Positions 1 to 9,738 of a stretch of 25,904 bases of DNA are shown here, in pieces. The position numbers and the translations under genes are program-made. The DNA lies in contig JAEOTL010000065.1 in NCBI GenBank assembly GCA_016839845.1, positions 1-25,904 of the forward strand, given 5' to 3'. The notes below the pieces were generated by a model that saw only the letters and a program-made list of their open reading frames with translations, ran no database searches and had not been told where the DNA came from. Every line of letters begins with the position of its first letter. Position 1 is the first letter of the stretch. The DNA is from Promethearchaeota archaeon (GTDB taxonomy: Archaea; Asgardarchaeota; Lokiarchaeia; Sigynarchaeales; SOKP01).

Positions 1-2133
1 TCATGGACGAATGTTGATAATTTTAATGTATCTTGGTCTAATCCTTCAGACACATCTGGTATGGTAGGAGCTTATTTTAAATTAGATGTTCCTCCTACTA
101 CTAATATAGATGGAACCTATATAGAAGGAACTGATATCATCTCTATTACTGGCATTACACTAATTACTGATGGTGTGCATGATATTTACGTGTGGTTAGT
201 AGATGGTGCTGGAAATACTGATTATATTAACTATGCTTCGACTCAGTTGTCTTTAGACACTGTGGATCCAGAAATACCATCCTCATTAACAGCAGATCCC
301 TCCTCATGGACGAATAATGATAATTTTAATGTATCCTGGTCTAATCCTTCAGACACATCTGGCATAGTAGGAGCTTATTATAAATTAGATTCAACTCCTA
401 CTTCTGATATAGATGGAATATTCCAAGCCGAAATTGATCTCTCCTCAATTACAGGCATTACAGTAGGTTCAGAGGGGATACACAATATATACGTGTGGTT
501 AGTAGATGCTGCTGGAAATGTTGATTATACTAATTATGCATCAACTCAGTTATCTTTAGACACTGTTAATCCTTCGATAATTGATAATCAACTAGGTGAT
601 GATGTATGGCGAAATTCCCCTGGCACCACTTATAATGTAGATTTTTCAGATTCACTTCCATCTTCTAACTTAAAGTATGCCCAATACAGAATTAATAGCG
701 AACCAGAGCAAGGAGGGATATTATTAAAGGATTGGACGAATATTTTCACAGATCTTGGAGCACTAAGCTATATAACCAATTGGACAATAGATTTTGCTGC
801 TTGTCAGGGAGGAGTTAATTATGTATCTGTGCAAGTATATGATGAGGCTGGCAATTTTGAAATTCTTAATGATGTCTTCTATGTGAAGAAAGCCACAACA
901 GATCCATCAGCTCCAATTTCATTAACAGCAAGTCCTTTATCTTGGACAAACAATGACAATTTTAATGTATCATGGTTAAATCCTTTCCATCCCTCTGGAA
1001 TTGCAGGGGCTTATTATAAATTAGATTCTCCTCCTACTTCTGATACAGATGGGATATATACAGCAGGAACAGACATTACCTCTATTACTGGAATTACAGT
1101 AGGTTCAGACGGTGTGCATGATATTTATGTGTGGTTAGTAGATGGAGCTGGAAATACTGATTATATTAACCATGCATTGACTCAGTTGTTTTTAGACACT
1201 ACAGATCCTTTAACACCAAGTTCATTGGTCGCAAGCCCATCATCCTGGACGGATTCAAATAATTTTAATCTATCTTGGGCTAATCCTTCAGACACATCCG
1301 GTATAGTAGGAGCTTATTATAAACTAGATTCTCTTCCTACTTCTGATGAAGATGGGATATATACAGCAGGAACAGACATAACCTCTATTACTGGTATTAC
1401 AGTAATTACTGATGGAGTGCATAATATTTACGTGTGGTTGGTAGATGGAGCCGGGAATATTGATTATACTAATTATACATTGACTCAGTTGTTTTTAGAC
1501 ACTGAGGATCCAGAAGTACCAGCCTCATTAACAGCAGATCCTTCCTCATGGACGAATAATGATAATTTTAATATATCCTGGTCTAATCCATCAGACATAT
1601 CTGGTATAGTAGGAGCTTATTATAAATTAGATTCTCCTCCTACTTCTGATACGGATGGAACCTATATAGAAGAAACTGACATTACTTCTATTACTGACAT
1701 TCCAGTAATTACTGAAGGAGTGCATGATATCTATGTGTGGTTGGTAGATACTGCTGGAAATGTTGATTATACTAATTATGCATCAACTCAGTTATCTTTA
1801 GACACTGTTAATCCTTCGGTAATTAATAATCAACTAGGTGATGATGTATGGCGAAATTCCCCTGGCACCACTTATAATGTAGATTTTTCAGATTCACTTC
1901 CATCTTCTAATTTAGAATATGCCCAATATAAAATTACAAGTGAACCAAGTCAAAATGGAATAACATTAAAGGATTGGACAGATATCTTCATAAATCTTGA
2001 AGATACCGGCTATACAACTGATTGGGAAATTGATTTTGATGCTTGTCAAGAAGGTATTAATTATGTTTCTATAAGGGTTTATGATACAGCAGGTAATCTT
2101 ATAACTCTAGATGATGTTTTCTATATGAAAAAA
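1..2133 (+). repeat. Type A and B Ig-like units of the giant protein
   Basis: Unit order is A0 (partial, to 261), A1 262-564, B1 565-about 900, A2 about 901-1200, A3 1201-1503, A4 1504-1806, B2 1807-2133. Type A carries the landmarks SSWTNNDNFNVSW, GAYYKLDS, YVWLVDGAGN and ends Q-L-(S/F)-LDT. Type B carries NQLGDDVWRNSPGTTYNVDF and a V-x-VYD-x-AGN turn. Nucleotide similarity between units is high. In particular A1-B1 and A4-B2 match at a constant offset of 1,242 bases, which indicates a recent block duplication. Confidence 0.9.
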
Positions 2134-5100
2134 GATACAATAAATCCCGATATCAATATTAATATACCAACACTATATGAATTATACGGCAATAAAGCAC
2201 CTAGTTATGATATTAGTATTAATGAAATAAATTTACAAAATACGTGGTATTTCCTACATAATGACACAATAACAAGTCAGAATATAAGTTTTGTTTATTC
2301 GATCGATACAATAATTTCTGATAGTATTTGGAATAATTTTGGAAATGGGACAGTTACTATCGTTTTTTATGCAAATGACTCGGCTGGTAATTATGACTTT
2401 GATTCAGTGACCGTCAGAAAAGATATTGTTCCACCCTATATTTCAATTAATTTACCAAATTCTTATGATTTATTTGGCCATACTTCCCCTAATTATAATG
2501 TAAGAATCAGTGATATTAATGGGATTGATACCAGTTGGTATTCTCTAAATGGTGGAATTAACACATTTTTCACTTCTAATGGGTCAATCGGTCAAACATT
2601 ATGGGAAGACCTCGATAATGGAACTGTAACAATTCAATTCTATGCAAATGATTCAGTTGGCAACGTAGGATATAATTCGATAATTGTTAGAAAAGACACA
2701 CTCCCTCCTTTGATTAATATCTACGAACCAAATCCATATGATCAATACGGTATTATCCCTCCCGATGTTAATGTTGAAATTGTTGATGGTAACTTATATA
2801 CCTCTTGGTATCAATTAATTGGGACAAGTACTACTGATAATTATACTTGGACGGGAACAATTGAAAACATTTTATGGGATCAAATGGGGAATGGGCTCGT
2901 TATAATTCAATTTTATGCAAACGATTCTTTAGGTAATTTCGGTTCTAACTCTGTAATAGTTAAGAAAGATACTGAAGCTCCAGACGTCACAATCAATAGT
3001 CCAGAGAATAATGAACTATATGGATTTATACCACCAGAAGTTAATGTGGATTTTGGACCTGAAGTCATCTATAAATGGTATCAATTAATCGGCACAATGA
3101 CAACAGCAAACTATTCATGGACAGGAACTATAGAACAAAGTATATGGGAAGAGGTTGGTAATGGGACTGTAATTATTTTTATTTATGCAAATGACTCATT
3201 AGGTAATATTGGATATGATTCAGTTAGGGTTAAAAAGGATATTCTTGGGCCTAATATAATAATAAATGAACCACAGCCTAATAGCATATATGGGACTAAT
3301 GCCCCATTAATTAATTTAGATATTAATGAAGGAAATCTCGATAGGATTTGGTATCAATTAATTGGAACAATTACTACAAATAACTATACTTGGACTGGAG
3401 TGATTGCGCAAAATCTGTGGAATCAGATGGGTAATGGAACTGTAACCTTGATATTCTATGCGAATGATACAATTGGTAATTTTGGTTCTGAATCAATAGT
3501 AATTAGGAAAGATAATATCGCTCCACAAATAACTATAAACCAACCTGATGCGTATAGCCTATTTGGAACTTCACCTCCCGGAGTTAATGTAGAATTTTTG
3601 GATCCTCATTTAAGCTCTACTTGGTATCAATTAAGCAATGGAACTGTTTCAACTAATAATTACACTTGGGTCGAGGTTATAGATCAGATCGCTTGGGATC
3701 AAATAGGTAATGGCACAGTTAATATTATATTCTTTGGAAATGATACTCTTGGTAATCTGAATTCTGATATGGTCATTGTTCGCAAGGACGTCATAAAACC
3801 AGATATTACTATAAATAATCCAAACATGTATGAATTATGTGGGAAAACTCCCCCTATTGTGAATTTAATTATTACCGATCAACATTTAGAAGCAGTTTGG
3901 TATCAATTACATAATGGAACAATAACTACTGATAATCAATCATGGATGGACGCAATTGATCAAATTATATGGGATCAAATAGGAAATGGTACCGTAGATA
4001 TCATATTTTACGCAAATGATTCTGTTGGAAATTTAGCATCTAAAGCACTAATTGTTCGAAAGGATATAATTTCCCCTAATATAACAATTAATGAACCAAC
4101 TTCTTACGAATTATTTGGATTAACACCTCCTAGTGTTGAAATTGATATTATTGATCCAAATTTAGAGGTGATATGGTATCAATTAACAGATGGGATAACA
4201 TCAGATAACTACACGTGGTTTGAAACTATTGATCAAAACGCCTGGGATTTGTTCGGAACTGGTTTGGTTACAATTAAATTTTATGCTAATGACTCTATGG
4301 GAAATTTGGGTTCTAATTCGGTTACCGTTAGGAAAGATATAACTGCACCTGATATTACAATCCAAGAACCTAATCCTTTCGAATTATTTGGAGTATTGCC
4401 TCCCAACGTGATATTAAATATACAAGATCCAAATTTGGACTATACATGGTACATGCTATTTAACAGTTCTAAATCGACCGCAAATTACATATGGACAGGT
4501 ACTATTGAGCAATCTGTATGGGATGAATTTTTGTCAGGTGTAATAACAATCAGATTTTATGCTAATGATACATTAGGGAATATAAGATTTTCAGATGTGA
4601 CAATTATTAAAGATATAACTTCACCTGATATAACAATAACCAGCCCCGATCCATATGATCTATTTGGAGTAACACCCCCAAGTATAAATATAAATACATT
4701 CGATGAATACCTGGATTATGTGTGGTATCAATTGACAAATGGGGTTATAACCACAGTTAATTACACTTGGATTGGAAACATATCTCAAGATGCATGGAAT
4801 GAAATGGGAAATGGCACTGTAGATATTATTTTTTACGCAAATGATACACTTTCTAATTTTGCGACCCAATATATAACCGTTAGAAAAGATATCATCGCAC
4901 CGTTAATTATTATCAATTATCCGTCAAACTATAGTGTATTTGGTAGTGCTCCTCCTGATGTAGGAGTAGGAGTAGATGAACCAAATTTAGATTATATATG
5001 GTATCGAATTGATAACGGAACGATTACCACTGGAAATTATTCATGGACAGGAATGATAGAGCAAGGCAAATGGGATGAGGTAGGGAATGGTACTGCTACC

Positions 5101-8100
5101 ATAATATTCTATGCTAATGACACTGTTGGAAATCTGGCATCTGAAACACTCATAGTTAGAAAAGATATAATTGCGCCAGAAATAACTATTCAATATCCAA
5201 AGCCATATGATTTATTTGGAAAAATGTCTCCCGCTGTAACTGTAGAATTTTATGATCCACATTTATCTGATATATGGTATCAATTAGACAATGGAACTAA
5301 ACCGACTTTGAATTATACTTGGACCGGAATTATAGAACAGAGTGAGTGGGATCAAGTTGGCAATGGAACTATTATGATAATCTTATACGCTAATGATTCT
5401 TTAGGAAATCTTGGGGTTAAATATGTATCAGTTCAAAAAGATATAATTGCTCCAAAAATAATTATTAATTATCCAAATCCTTATGATATATTTGGAGAAA
5501 CAGCTCCAGATACCGATATTCTCTTTGATGATAATAATTTGAATACTACATGGTACCAATTGAAAAATGAAAGCGTCACAACTCAAAATTATACTTGGAC
5601 AGGAAGCTTAGAACAGAATGTCTGGGATGAGGTCGGAAATGGTACAGTTACAATTTTCTTTTACGCAAATGATTCAATGAGTAATTTTGGTTCCGCAGAG
5701 ATTACAATCATAAAAGATCTTAGTGCCCCAATTATTAGTACTATAGAACCAGAAGATTTTGCAATATTTGGAAATAGCGCACCAGATTTTAAAATATATA
5801 TTAGTGGTACTGATATCGATAATTGCTGGTATCTTTTACTTGGTAATACTCATAAATATTTCTTCACAAAATCTGATGGAATTACCATTATCACGATAAA
5901 CCAAACAGCTTGGGATCAATTTGGAAATGGTACCGTGACTATTGAATTCCATGTGAATGATTCTGTTGGTAATATAGGTTTTGATATTATTGAATTAAGA
6001 AAGGATATTTTTACCCCAGAGGTTACAATAAATCTTCCAATTTATGAAGGCTATTGGAGTAATCCTCCAATACTCAATATATCTTTTACTGATCCAAATC
6101 CGGACAGTCTTTGGTACGAAATTGGGTCATTTTACGGTGGCTTGATAAATAATACTGAAAAAACAATTGAAACTTTAATATGGGACAGCTTGAAGCAAGG
6201 TATGCATCAACTTTTTATTTTTGCAAATGATACTGCTGGCAATGTTAATGATACTTATGTATTTACTATATATAAAGATACACTTGCTCCACTAATAACT
6301 ATTAATTCTCCTATAAACGGATCTTGCAGTAATTCTCCACCAATTTTCAATATTAGCTTCAATGATCCGAATTATGATTCGTTATGGTATTGTGATGGTA
6401 TAATAAATATAACTTTAGCAAATAGTACTGATCAATCTCTTGACTTAGGAATATGGAATGATCTCCCTGAAGGTATGTATCAAATTTTCGTTTATGCAAA
6501 TGATTCCTTCGGTCATCTTAATCATAGCTTTACCCTAAGTCTATACAAAGATACGACAGCGCCTATCATTACAATTAACGAGCCTTATAATAACACATAT
6601 TATAGCGTGGCACCTACTTTATATATAACATCGTCAGATCCTAATTTAGATACCCTTTGGTATAAGGTTGGCAATAAAGAAATAGAAATAACGCAATTAT
6701 TTCAAAATTTCGATGCTATTATTTGGAACGATTTAGATCAAGGTGAATTTCAAGTTGAGATTTTTGCAAATGATACCTTTGGCTATATTAATTCAAATTT
6801 TATATTGACATTATATAAAGATACTTTACCACCAAAAGTCGTAATTAATTCTCCTTTGAATCAAACTTATTGGAAAAGCCAACCCCTCTTATATGTAACT
6901 GTTTTTGATCCGAATTTAAAAAGTATTATTTACAGAGTCGGCTCTGAATATAGATGGCTAGATAATAATACAGCGACTTTCCTCCTAAGTTACATATGGA
7001 ATGGTTTACCACAAGGTGAATTTAAAATTCAAATCATTGCAGAAGATGATTTTGGGCATTTAAATGATTCTTATACATTAACATTATTTAAGGACACGAT
7101 AGCACCAAGTATAACTATCAATAATCCACTTTCAAATTCTCTTTATGGAAATAATGCTCCCAGTTTTGATATCGATGTTATTAAATTTAACCTTCATGAT
7201 ACTTGGTATATTTTGATAGATTATCCTGAAAAGTATTTACTGAGTGAATTTACTGGAACTATAAATCAAACTGCATGGGATTATTTTGGTGACGGGACAA
7301 TTACAATTATATTCTATGCAAATGATACTACAGGCAATATTGGTCTACAAGAGGTTACAGTTAGAAAGGACATAAGTGCCCCTACTATTATAGTTTATCA
7401 ACCAATTGAAGGTGCAATTTTTGATTATCCCCCCGTCCTAAAGGTTTCTATTTCTGATATAAATTTGGAAAGTATTTGGTATAGAATAGGAACAATGTAT
7501 TCAAGTCTATTTAATAATGTTGAGCAACAATTCGATAATTTTATTTGGGAAAATCTACCCCAAGGTGAGTTCCATCTATATATCTCAGCAAATGACTCTC
7601 TCGGTAATATCAATAATTCATATTATTTAACTCTATATAAAGATACATTAGCTCCCATTATTACTATAAATTTACCTGCAGAAAATCAAGAAGTTGGAGA
7701 GACAGCACCTCAATATGATCTTACAATTATGGAGGATAATATAGCTACTCGCTGGTATACTTTAGATAATGGAGTAACAAATAAAACATTTCCTAATAAT
7801 ATTGGACAAATTGATCAACAGATTTGGGATGAAGTTTGGGAATCTCATGCTGATGGTGACCTAATAACACTTAGATTTTATGCCAATGATACCTTAAATC
7901 ATCTTGGGTATCAAGACGTAGTAATAAGGATAAAAAATCCCTCTGAAGTGTTTAGAATAAAAAACCCAACGGGATTTATTTTTGCTGGAACTATTGAGGG
8001 AATTTTAGGAATTACTACAATTAGTATTAATAAAAGCAAAAAATTAAAAAGAATGAATAAAAAACAAAAAAAGAAAATTAATTCTATCTTTTATCTTTCC

Positions 8101-8142
8101 TTAACTTTAGTAAGCCTACTATTATTGTCTTTCGTTTTTTAA
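1..8142 (+). CDS. Giant Ig-like-repeat surface protein (5' end outside window)
   Basis: The frame is open from base 1, where it already reads SWTNVDNFNVSW, a repeat unit seen again later. The Met codon at 61 is therefore internal and the gene starts upstream of the window; it ends at TAA 8140-8142, giving at least 2,713 residues. Almost the whole protein is beta-rich repeats ending in D-x-A/L-G-N turns (VDGAGNTDY, YANDSLGN) typical of bacterial/archaeal Ig-like domains. Four full and one partial type-A units (about 101 aa), two type-B units (about 110 aa) and 21 type-C/D units (about 91 aa) follow one another with almost no linker. N-X-S/T sequons are very dense, about 70 in the C/D part by hand count, which indicates an N-glycosylated extracellular protein. 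The C-terminus has two hydrophobic stretches (bases 7972-8028 and 8086-8139) around a Lys-rich segment, so it is probably membrane-anchored. A cell-surface or adhesin-like role is inferred; no catalytic domain is visible. Confidence 0.9.
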   Translation, partial: SWTNVDNFNVSWSNPSDTSGMVGAYFKLDVPPTTNIDGTYIEGTDIISITGITLITDGVHDIYVWLVDGAGNTDYINYASTQLSLDTVDPEIPSSLTADPSSWTNNDNFNVSWSNPSDTSGIVGAYYKLDSTPTSDIDGIFQAEIDLSSITGITVGSEGIHNIYVWLVDAAGNVDYTNYASTQLSLDTVNPSIIDNQLGDDVWRNSPGTTYNVDFSDSLPSSNLKYAQYRINSEPEQGGILLKDWTNIFTDLGALSYITNWTIDFAACQGGVNYVSVQVYDEAGNFEILNDVFYVKKATTDPSAPISLTASPLSWTNNDNFNVSWLNPFHPSGIAGAYYKLDSPPTSDTDGIYTAGTDITSITGITVGSDGVHDIYVWLVDGAGNTDYINHALTQLFLDTTDPLTPSSLVASPSSWTDSNNFNLSWANPSDTSGIVGAYYKLDSLPTSDEDGIYTAGTDITSITGITVITDGVHNIYVWLVDGAGNIDYTNYTLTQLFLDTEDPEVPASLTADPSSWTNNDNFNISWSNPSDISGIVGAYYKLDSPPTSDTDGTYIEETDITSITDIPVITEGVHDIYVWLVDTAGNVDYTNYASTQLSLDTVNPSVINNQLGDDVWRNSPGTTYNVDFSDSLPSSNLEYAQYKITSEPSQNGITLKDWTDIFINLEDTGYTTDWEIDFDACQEGINYVSIRVYDTAGNLITLDDVFYMKKDTINPDININIPTLYELYGNKAPSYDISINEINLQNTWYFLHNDTITSQNISFVYSIDTIISDSIWNNFGNGTVTIVFYANDSAGNYDFDSVTVRKDIVPPYISINLPNSYDLFGHTSPNYNVRISDINGIDTSWYSLNGGINTFFTSNGSIGQTLWEDLDNGTVTIQFYANDSVGNVGYNSIIVRKDTLPPLINIYEPNPYDQYGIIPPDVNVEIVDGNLYTSWYQLIGTSTTDNYTWTGTIENILWDQMGNGLVIIQFYANDSLGNFGSNSVIVKKDTEAPDVTINSPENNELYGFIPPEVNVDFGPEVIYKWYQLIGTMTTANYSWTGTIEQSIWEEVGNGTVIIFIYANDSLGNIGYDSVRVKKDILGPNIIINEPQPNSIYGTNAPLINLDINEGNLDRIWYQLIGTITTNNYTWTGVIAQNLWNQMGNGTVTLIFYANDTIGNFGSESIVIRKDNIAPQITINQPDAYSLFGTSPPGVNVEFLDPHLSSTWYQLSNGTVSTNNYTWVEVIDQIAWDQIGNGTVNIIFFGNDTLGNLNSDMVIVRKDVIKPDITINNPNMYELCGKTPPIVNLIITDQHLEAVWYQLHNGTITTDNQSWMDAIDQIIWDQIGNGTVDIIFYANDSVGNLASKALIVRKDIISPNITINEPTSYELFGLTPPSVEIDIIDPNLEVIWYQLTDGITSDNYTWFETIDQNAWDLFGTGLVTIKFYANDSMGNLGSNSVTVRKDITAPDITIQEPNPFELFGVLPPNVILNIQDPNLDYTWYMLFNSSKSTANYIWTGTIEQSVWDEFLSGVITIRFYANDTLGNIRFSDVTIIKDITSPDITITSPDPYDLFGVTPPSININTFDEYLDYVWYQLTNGVITTVNYTWIGNISQDAWNEMGNGTVDIIFYANDTLSNFATQYITVRKDIIAPLIIINYPSNYSVFGSAPPDVGVGVDEPNLDYIWYRIDNGTITTGNYSWTGMIEQGKWDEVGNGTATIIFYANDTVGNLASETLIVRKDIIAPEITIQYPKPYDLFGKMSPAVTVEFYDPHLSDIWYQLDNGTKPTLNYTWTGIIEQSEWDQVGNGTIMIILYANDSLGNLGVKYVSVQKDIIAPKIIINYPNPYDIFGETAPDTDILFDDNNLNTTWYQLKNESVTTQNYTWTGSLEQNVWDEVGNGTVTIFFYANDSMSNFGSAEITIIKDLSAPIISTIEPEDFAIFGNSAPDFKIYISGTDIDNCWYLLLGNTHKYFFTKSDGITIITINQTAWDQFGNGTVTIEFHVNDSVGNIGFDIIELRKDIFTPEVTINLPIYEGYWSNPPILNISFTDPNPDSLWYEIGSFYGGLINNTEKTIETLIWDSLKQGMHQLFIFANDTAGNVNDTYVFTIYKDTLAPLITINSPINGSCSNSPPIFNISFNDPNYDSLWYCDGIINITLANSTDQSLDLGIWNDLPEGMYQIFVYANDSFGHLNHSFTLSLYKDTTAPIITINEPYNNTYYSVAPTLYITSSDPNLDTLWYKVGNKEIEITQLFQNFDAIIWNDLDQGEFQVEIFANDTFGYINSNFILTLYKDTLPPKVVINSPLNQTYWKSQPLLYVTVFDPNLKSIIYRVGSEYRWLDNNTATFLLSYIWNGLPQGEFKIQIIAEDDFGHLNDSYTLTLFKDTIAPSITINNPLSNSLYGNNAPSFDIDVIKFNLHDTWYILIDYPEKYLLSEFTGTINQTAWDYFGDGTITIIFYANDTTGNIGLQEVTVRKDISAPTIIVYQPIEGAIFDYPPVLKVSISDINLESIWYRIGTMYSSLFNNVEQQFDNFIWENLPQGEFHLYISANDSLGNINNSYYLTLYKDTLAPIITINLPAENQEVGETAPQYDLTIMEDNIATRWYTLDNGVTNKTFPNNIGQIDQQIWDEVWESHADGDLITLRFYANDTLNHLGYQDVVIRIKNPSEVFRIKNPTGFIFAGTIEGILGITTISINKSKKLKRMNKKQKKKINSIFYLSLTLVSLLLLSFVF
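2134..7938 (+). repeat. 21 tandem type C/D Ig-like units of the giant protein
   Basis: Each unit is about 91 residues and starts after an R/K-K-D boundary with a (T/I)-x-(A/P)-P-x-I-T-I-N-x-P motif. Type C continues with Y-x-LFG-x-x-PP, NL-x-x-WYQL, NYTWTG, W-D-x-x-GNGTV-T-I and FYANDS-x-GN, closing in V-RKD. Type D (units 15-18 at 6007-7095 and unit 20 at 7372-7644) replaces the LFG-PP and GNGTV parts with SNPP-x-x-NISF and W-N-D-L-P-Q-G, and closes in LYKD. Units 19 (7096-7371) and 21 (from 7645) are type C again. Units are much more diverged in DNA than the A/B units, so the array is older. Confidence 0.9.
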
Positions 8143-8269
8143 TGCAATTCAGATGTAACTTTTATCACACATTCTAAAGAGTAGCCGGATCTGTTTTTCC
8201 ATAATGATACAAAAAATAATTTTTAGAAAAATAATCTTTCAATTTTTGTTTTAAGGGTTACGAAATAAT

Positions 8270-8337
8270 AAAAAAAAAAGGATAGTCATTGACAGACCGA
8301 TGATCGAGGTCAATTCTATAAAGATCAAGGTCGATCA
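8270..8337 (-). terminator. Candidate terminator of the minus-strand Cys-rich gene
   Basis: Read on the minus strand, a 7-bp inverted repeat (TGATCGA 8301-8307 with TCGATCA 8331-8337, 23-base loop) is followed by a run of ten T at 8279-8270, about 100 bases beyond the stop at 8376. Archaeal termination commonly uses T-runs, with or without a hairpin. The long loop makes the hairpin part weak. The rest of 8143-8375, between the two convergent genes, shows nothing else I can name. Confidence 0.35.
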
Positions 8338-8375
8338 CACAGCAATCTTAAAAGCGTATTTTATCAATATCGCAT

Positions 8376-9686
8376 TCAACTGGCGATGAAATTTCGGGAG
8401 TTGGGGACTCCGGAGATATTATTTTTATGGACCAACATATACGTGAATTCTTGGGACGTTAGACAACATCCTTCCCACTTAGACTCAAATGTAACAGTTA
8501 CCATTTTGTTTAAGTCTTCACAATAAGGATAACATCCAAGTGGAGGATGATTGGAAGCAAGCTTCATAACGGTTTTTGGTACTTCAGTACCATCATCATT
8601 TATAAGAATGACTTCATCTACAAAATTAATGGTTCCTACGAATACTTCTTCACAACATTCATCATGGTAAATTGAATCAATTTCACCATGAACTGACAAT
8701 TCATATGGTGCCCAAGTAATATTATCGAGTTTATATACTGAATACACTGAACCAGTTTTTATTTGCGAGATTGTAAAAATATCTTCATCACATGGTCTAT
8801 AGCCACCTTTTACAGAGAGATAAATCGTGCCTATTACATCTCCAGGTTCATAGCAGAGATCGAATAGAAAAGTACTTGAATCATAAATTCCATAAGGCAT
8901 TATTATCATCTCACCGCATTCAGTATCTAGGTTATCCCAGTTTCTCACACAGCAGAAGCTTTGTTCTGGTAAGCGACATCCTGACCAAAGAGTTTTTAAT
9001 TTTACATCAACCTCTTTGCATAATGTACCAGAGCAGTCGTAAGCGTGATTACTTTCAAAGGTCATACAATCGGTCTCAACCCATGTCCAATGACAATCCA
9101 CCTTCTTCCGGATATAAAGTTCATGATCATCATCATCAATAACAGGTATGATTCCTTCCCAAACGTCAAAGCATCCATCTGGAAGGGCTGGGATCCAGTC
9201 ATTAGCGTTATAGGTTAGTTTATATTTATTATATACATTTGCTGACCATTTCCATTGCAAAATCTCAATATAATTACATGCAATATCATCATATGGTGAA
9301 TAACCACCTGTCGTTTTTACAGTAAAGTTGAAGTAGTAACCATCCGTAACATCAATACAGAGAGGGAACTGACCACCAAGGAATCCAGCAGTCATATTGA
9401 CTATTAAATCACCATTATCATTATAAAATCCTGCATCTGTAACTGTAAGAGTTCCTCTTACTGTGTCTAAATTCCAAGTTTCTGGACCTTGCGCTGCTGG
9501 TTCGCGGTTAATATTCCCGGTATTAAAGTTTGAATCAAGAGGGAAAACCGAAGGTGCTCCCACTTTTTCATTTGTACTACAGCCCCAACAACCAATGAGA
9601 AAGCCCATTAAAATAAATAACAGAATAAATACCAGAATCCCAGCAATATAGTTAGAATATCTTTTATTGCTGTTATCTAATTTCAT
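8376..9686 (-). CDS. Cys-rich candidate lipoprotein with internal duplication, function unknown
   Basis: I do not recognise the family. The 436-residue protein starts with a basic n-region (K8, R9), a hydrophobic stretch (about residues 14-31) and a lipobox-like LIGC ending at C33, so it may be a lipoprotein exported and held on the outer face of the membrane; a simple N-terminal anchor is the alternative. The mature part is acidic and holds about 21 cysteines, including pairs (FCCV, ECCE, GCCL), which suggests disulfides or metal binding. It consists of two related halves. The first has VKTTGGYSPYDD, YNKYKLTYN, MTFESNH and LWSGCRLPEQSF; the second has VKGGYRPCDEDI, YSVYKLDN, MKLASNH and KWEGCCLTSQEF in the same order. 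ATG 9686 is preceded by an A-run and a GGTGA about 26 bases upstream, too far for a normal SD. The stop is TGA at 8376-8378. The subtilase gene lies upstream on the same strand, 232 bases away. Confidence 0.85.
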   Translation of the reverse strand: MKLDNSNKRYSNYIAGILVFILLFILMGFLIGCWGCSTNEKVGAPSVFPLDSNFNTGNINREPAAQGPETWNLDTVRGTLTVTDAGFYNDNGDLIVNMTAGFLGGQFPLCIDVTDGYYFNFTVKTTGGYSPYDDIACNYIEILQWKWSANVYNKYKLTYNANDWIPALPDGCFDVWEGIIPVIDDDDHELYIRKKVDCHWTWVETDCMTFESNHAYDCSGTLCKEVDVKLKTLWSGCRLPEQSFCCVRNWDNLDTECGEMIIMPYGIYDSSTFLFDLCYEPGDVIGTIYLSVKGGYRPCDEDIFTISQIKTGSVYSVYKLDNITWAPYELSVHGEIDSIYHDECCEEVFVGTINFVDEVILINDDGTEVPKTVMKLASNHPPLGCYPYCEDLNKMVTVTFESKWEGCCLTSQEFTYMLVHKNNISGVPNSRNFIAS

Positions 9687-9738
9687 TGGCTTCTATATTT
9701 TTTTTTTTTTTCATCACCTTTGAATTTCAGTGTTACTT

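Noticed and set aside
4660..4869. Minus-strand open frame inside the giant repeat gene
   Set aside because: It mirrors the repeat's codon pattern on the opposite strand and shows no independent coding features.
2134..7938. CRISPR-like or DNA-level tandem repeat array
   Set aside because: Periodicity is about 273 bases, in frame and conserved as protein rather than as DNA; it is a protein-domain array.
7972..8142. PGF-CTERM or similar archaeosortase tail
   Set aside because: There is no PGF motif and no basic residues after the last helix.
8302..8335. Near-identical direct repeat GATCGAGGTCAAT / GATCAAGGTCGAT 21 bases apart
   Set aside because: It is short, with two mismatches, between convergent genes where an operator is unlikely; it is listed only as part of a weak terminator hairpin.
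8792..9142. Plus-strand open frame of 116 codons inside the Cys-rich gene
   Set aside because: It is antisense to a gene with clear signal and repeat structure, has no family features and no promoter or SD.
9712..9714. ATG with a good GGTGA just upstream as the start of the Cys-rich gene
   Set aside because: It is out of frame with the gene: after the 14-base A-run it reads into a stop within a few codons. Only a slip in the A-run would join it, which I cannot show.
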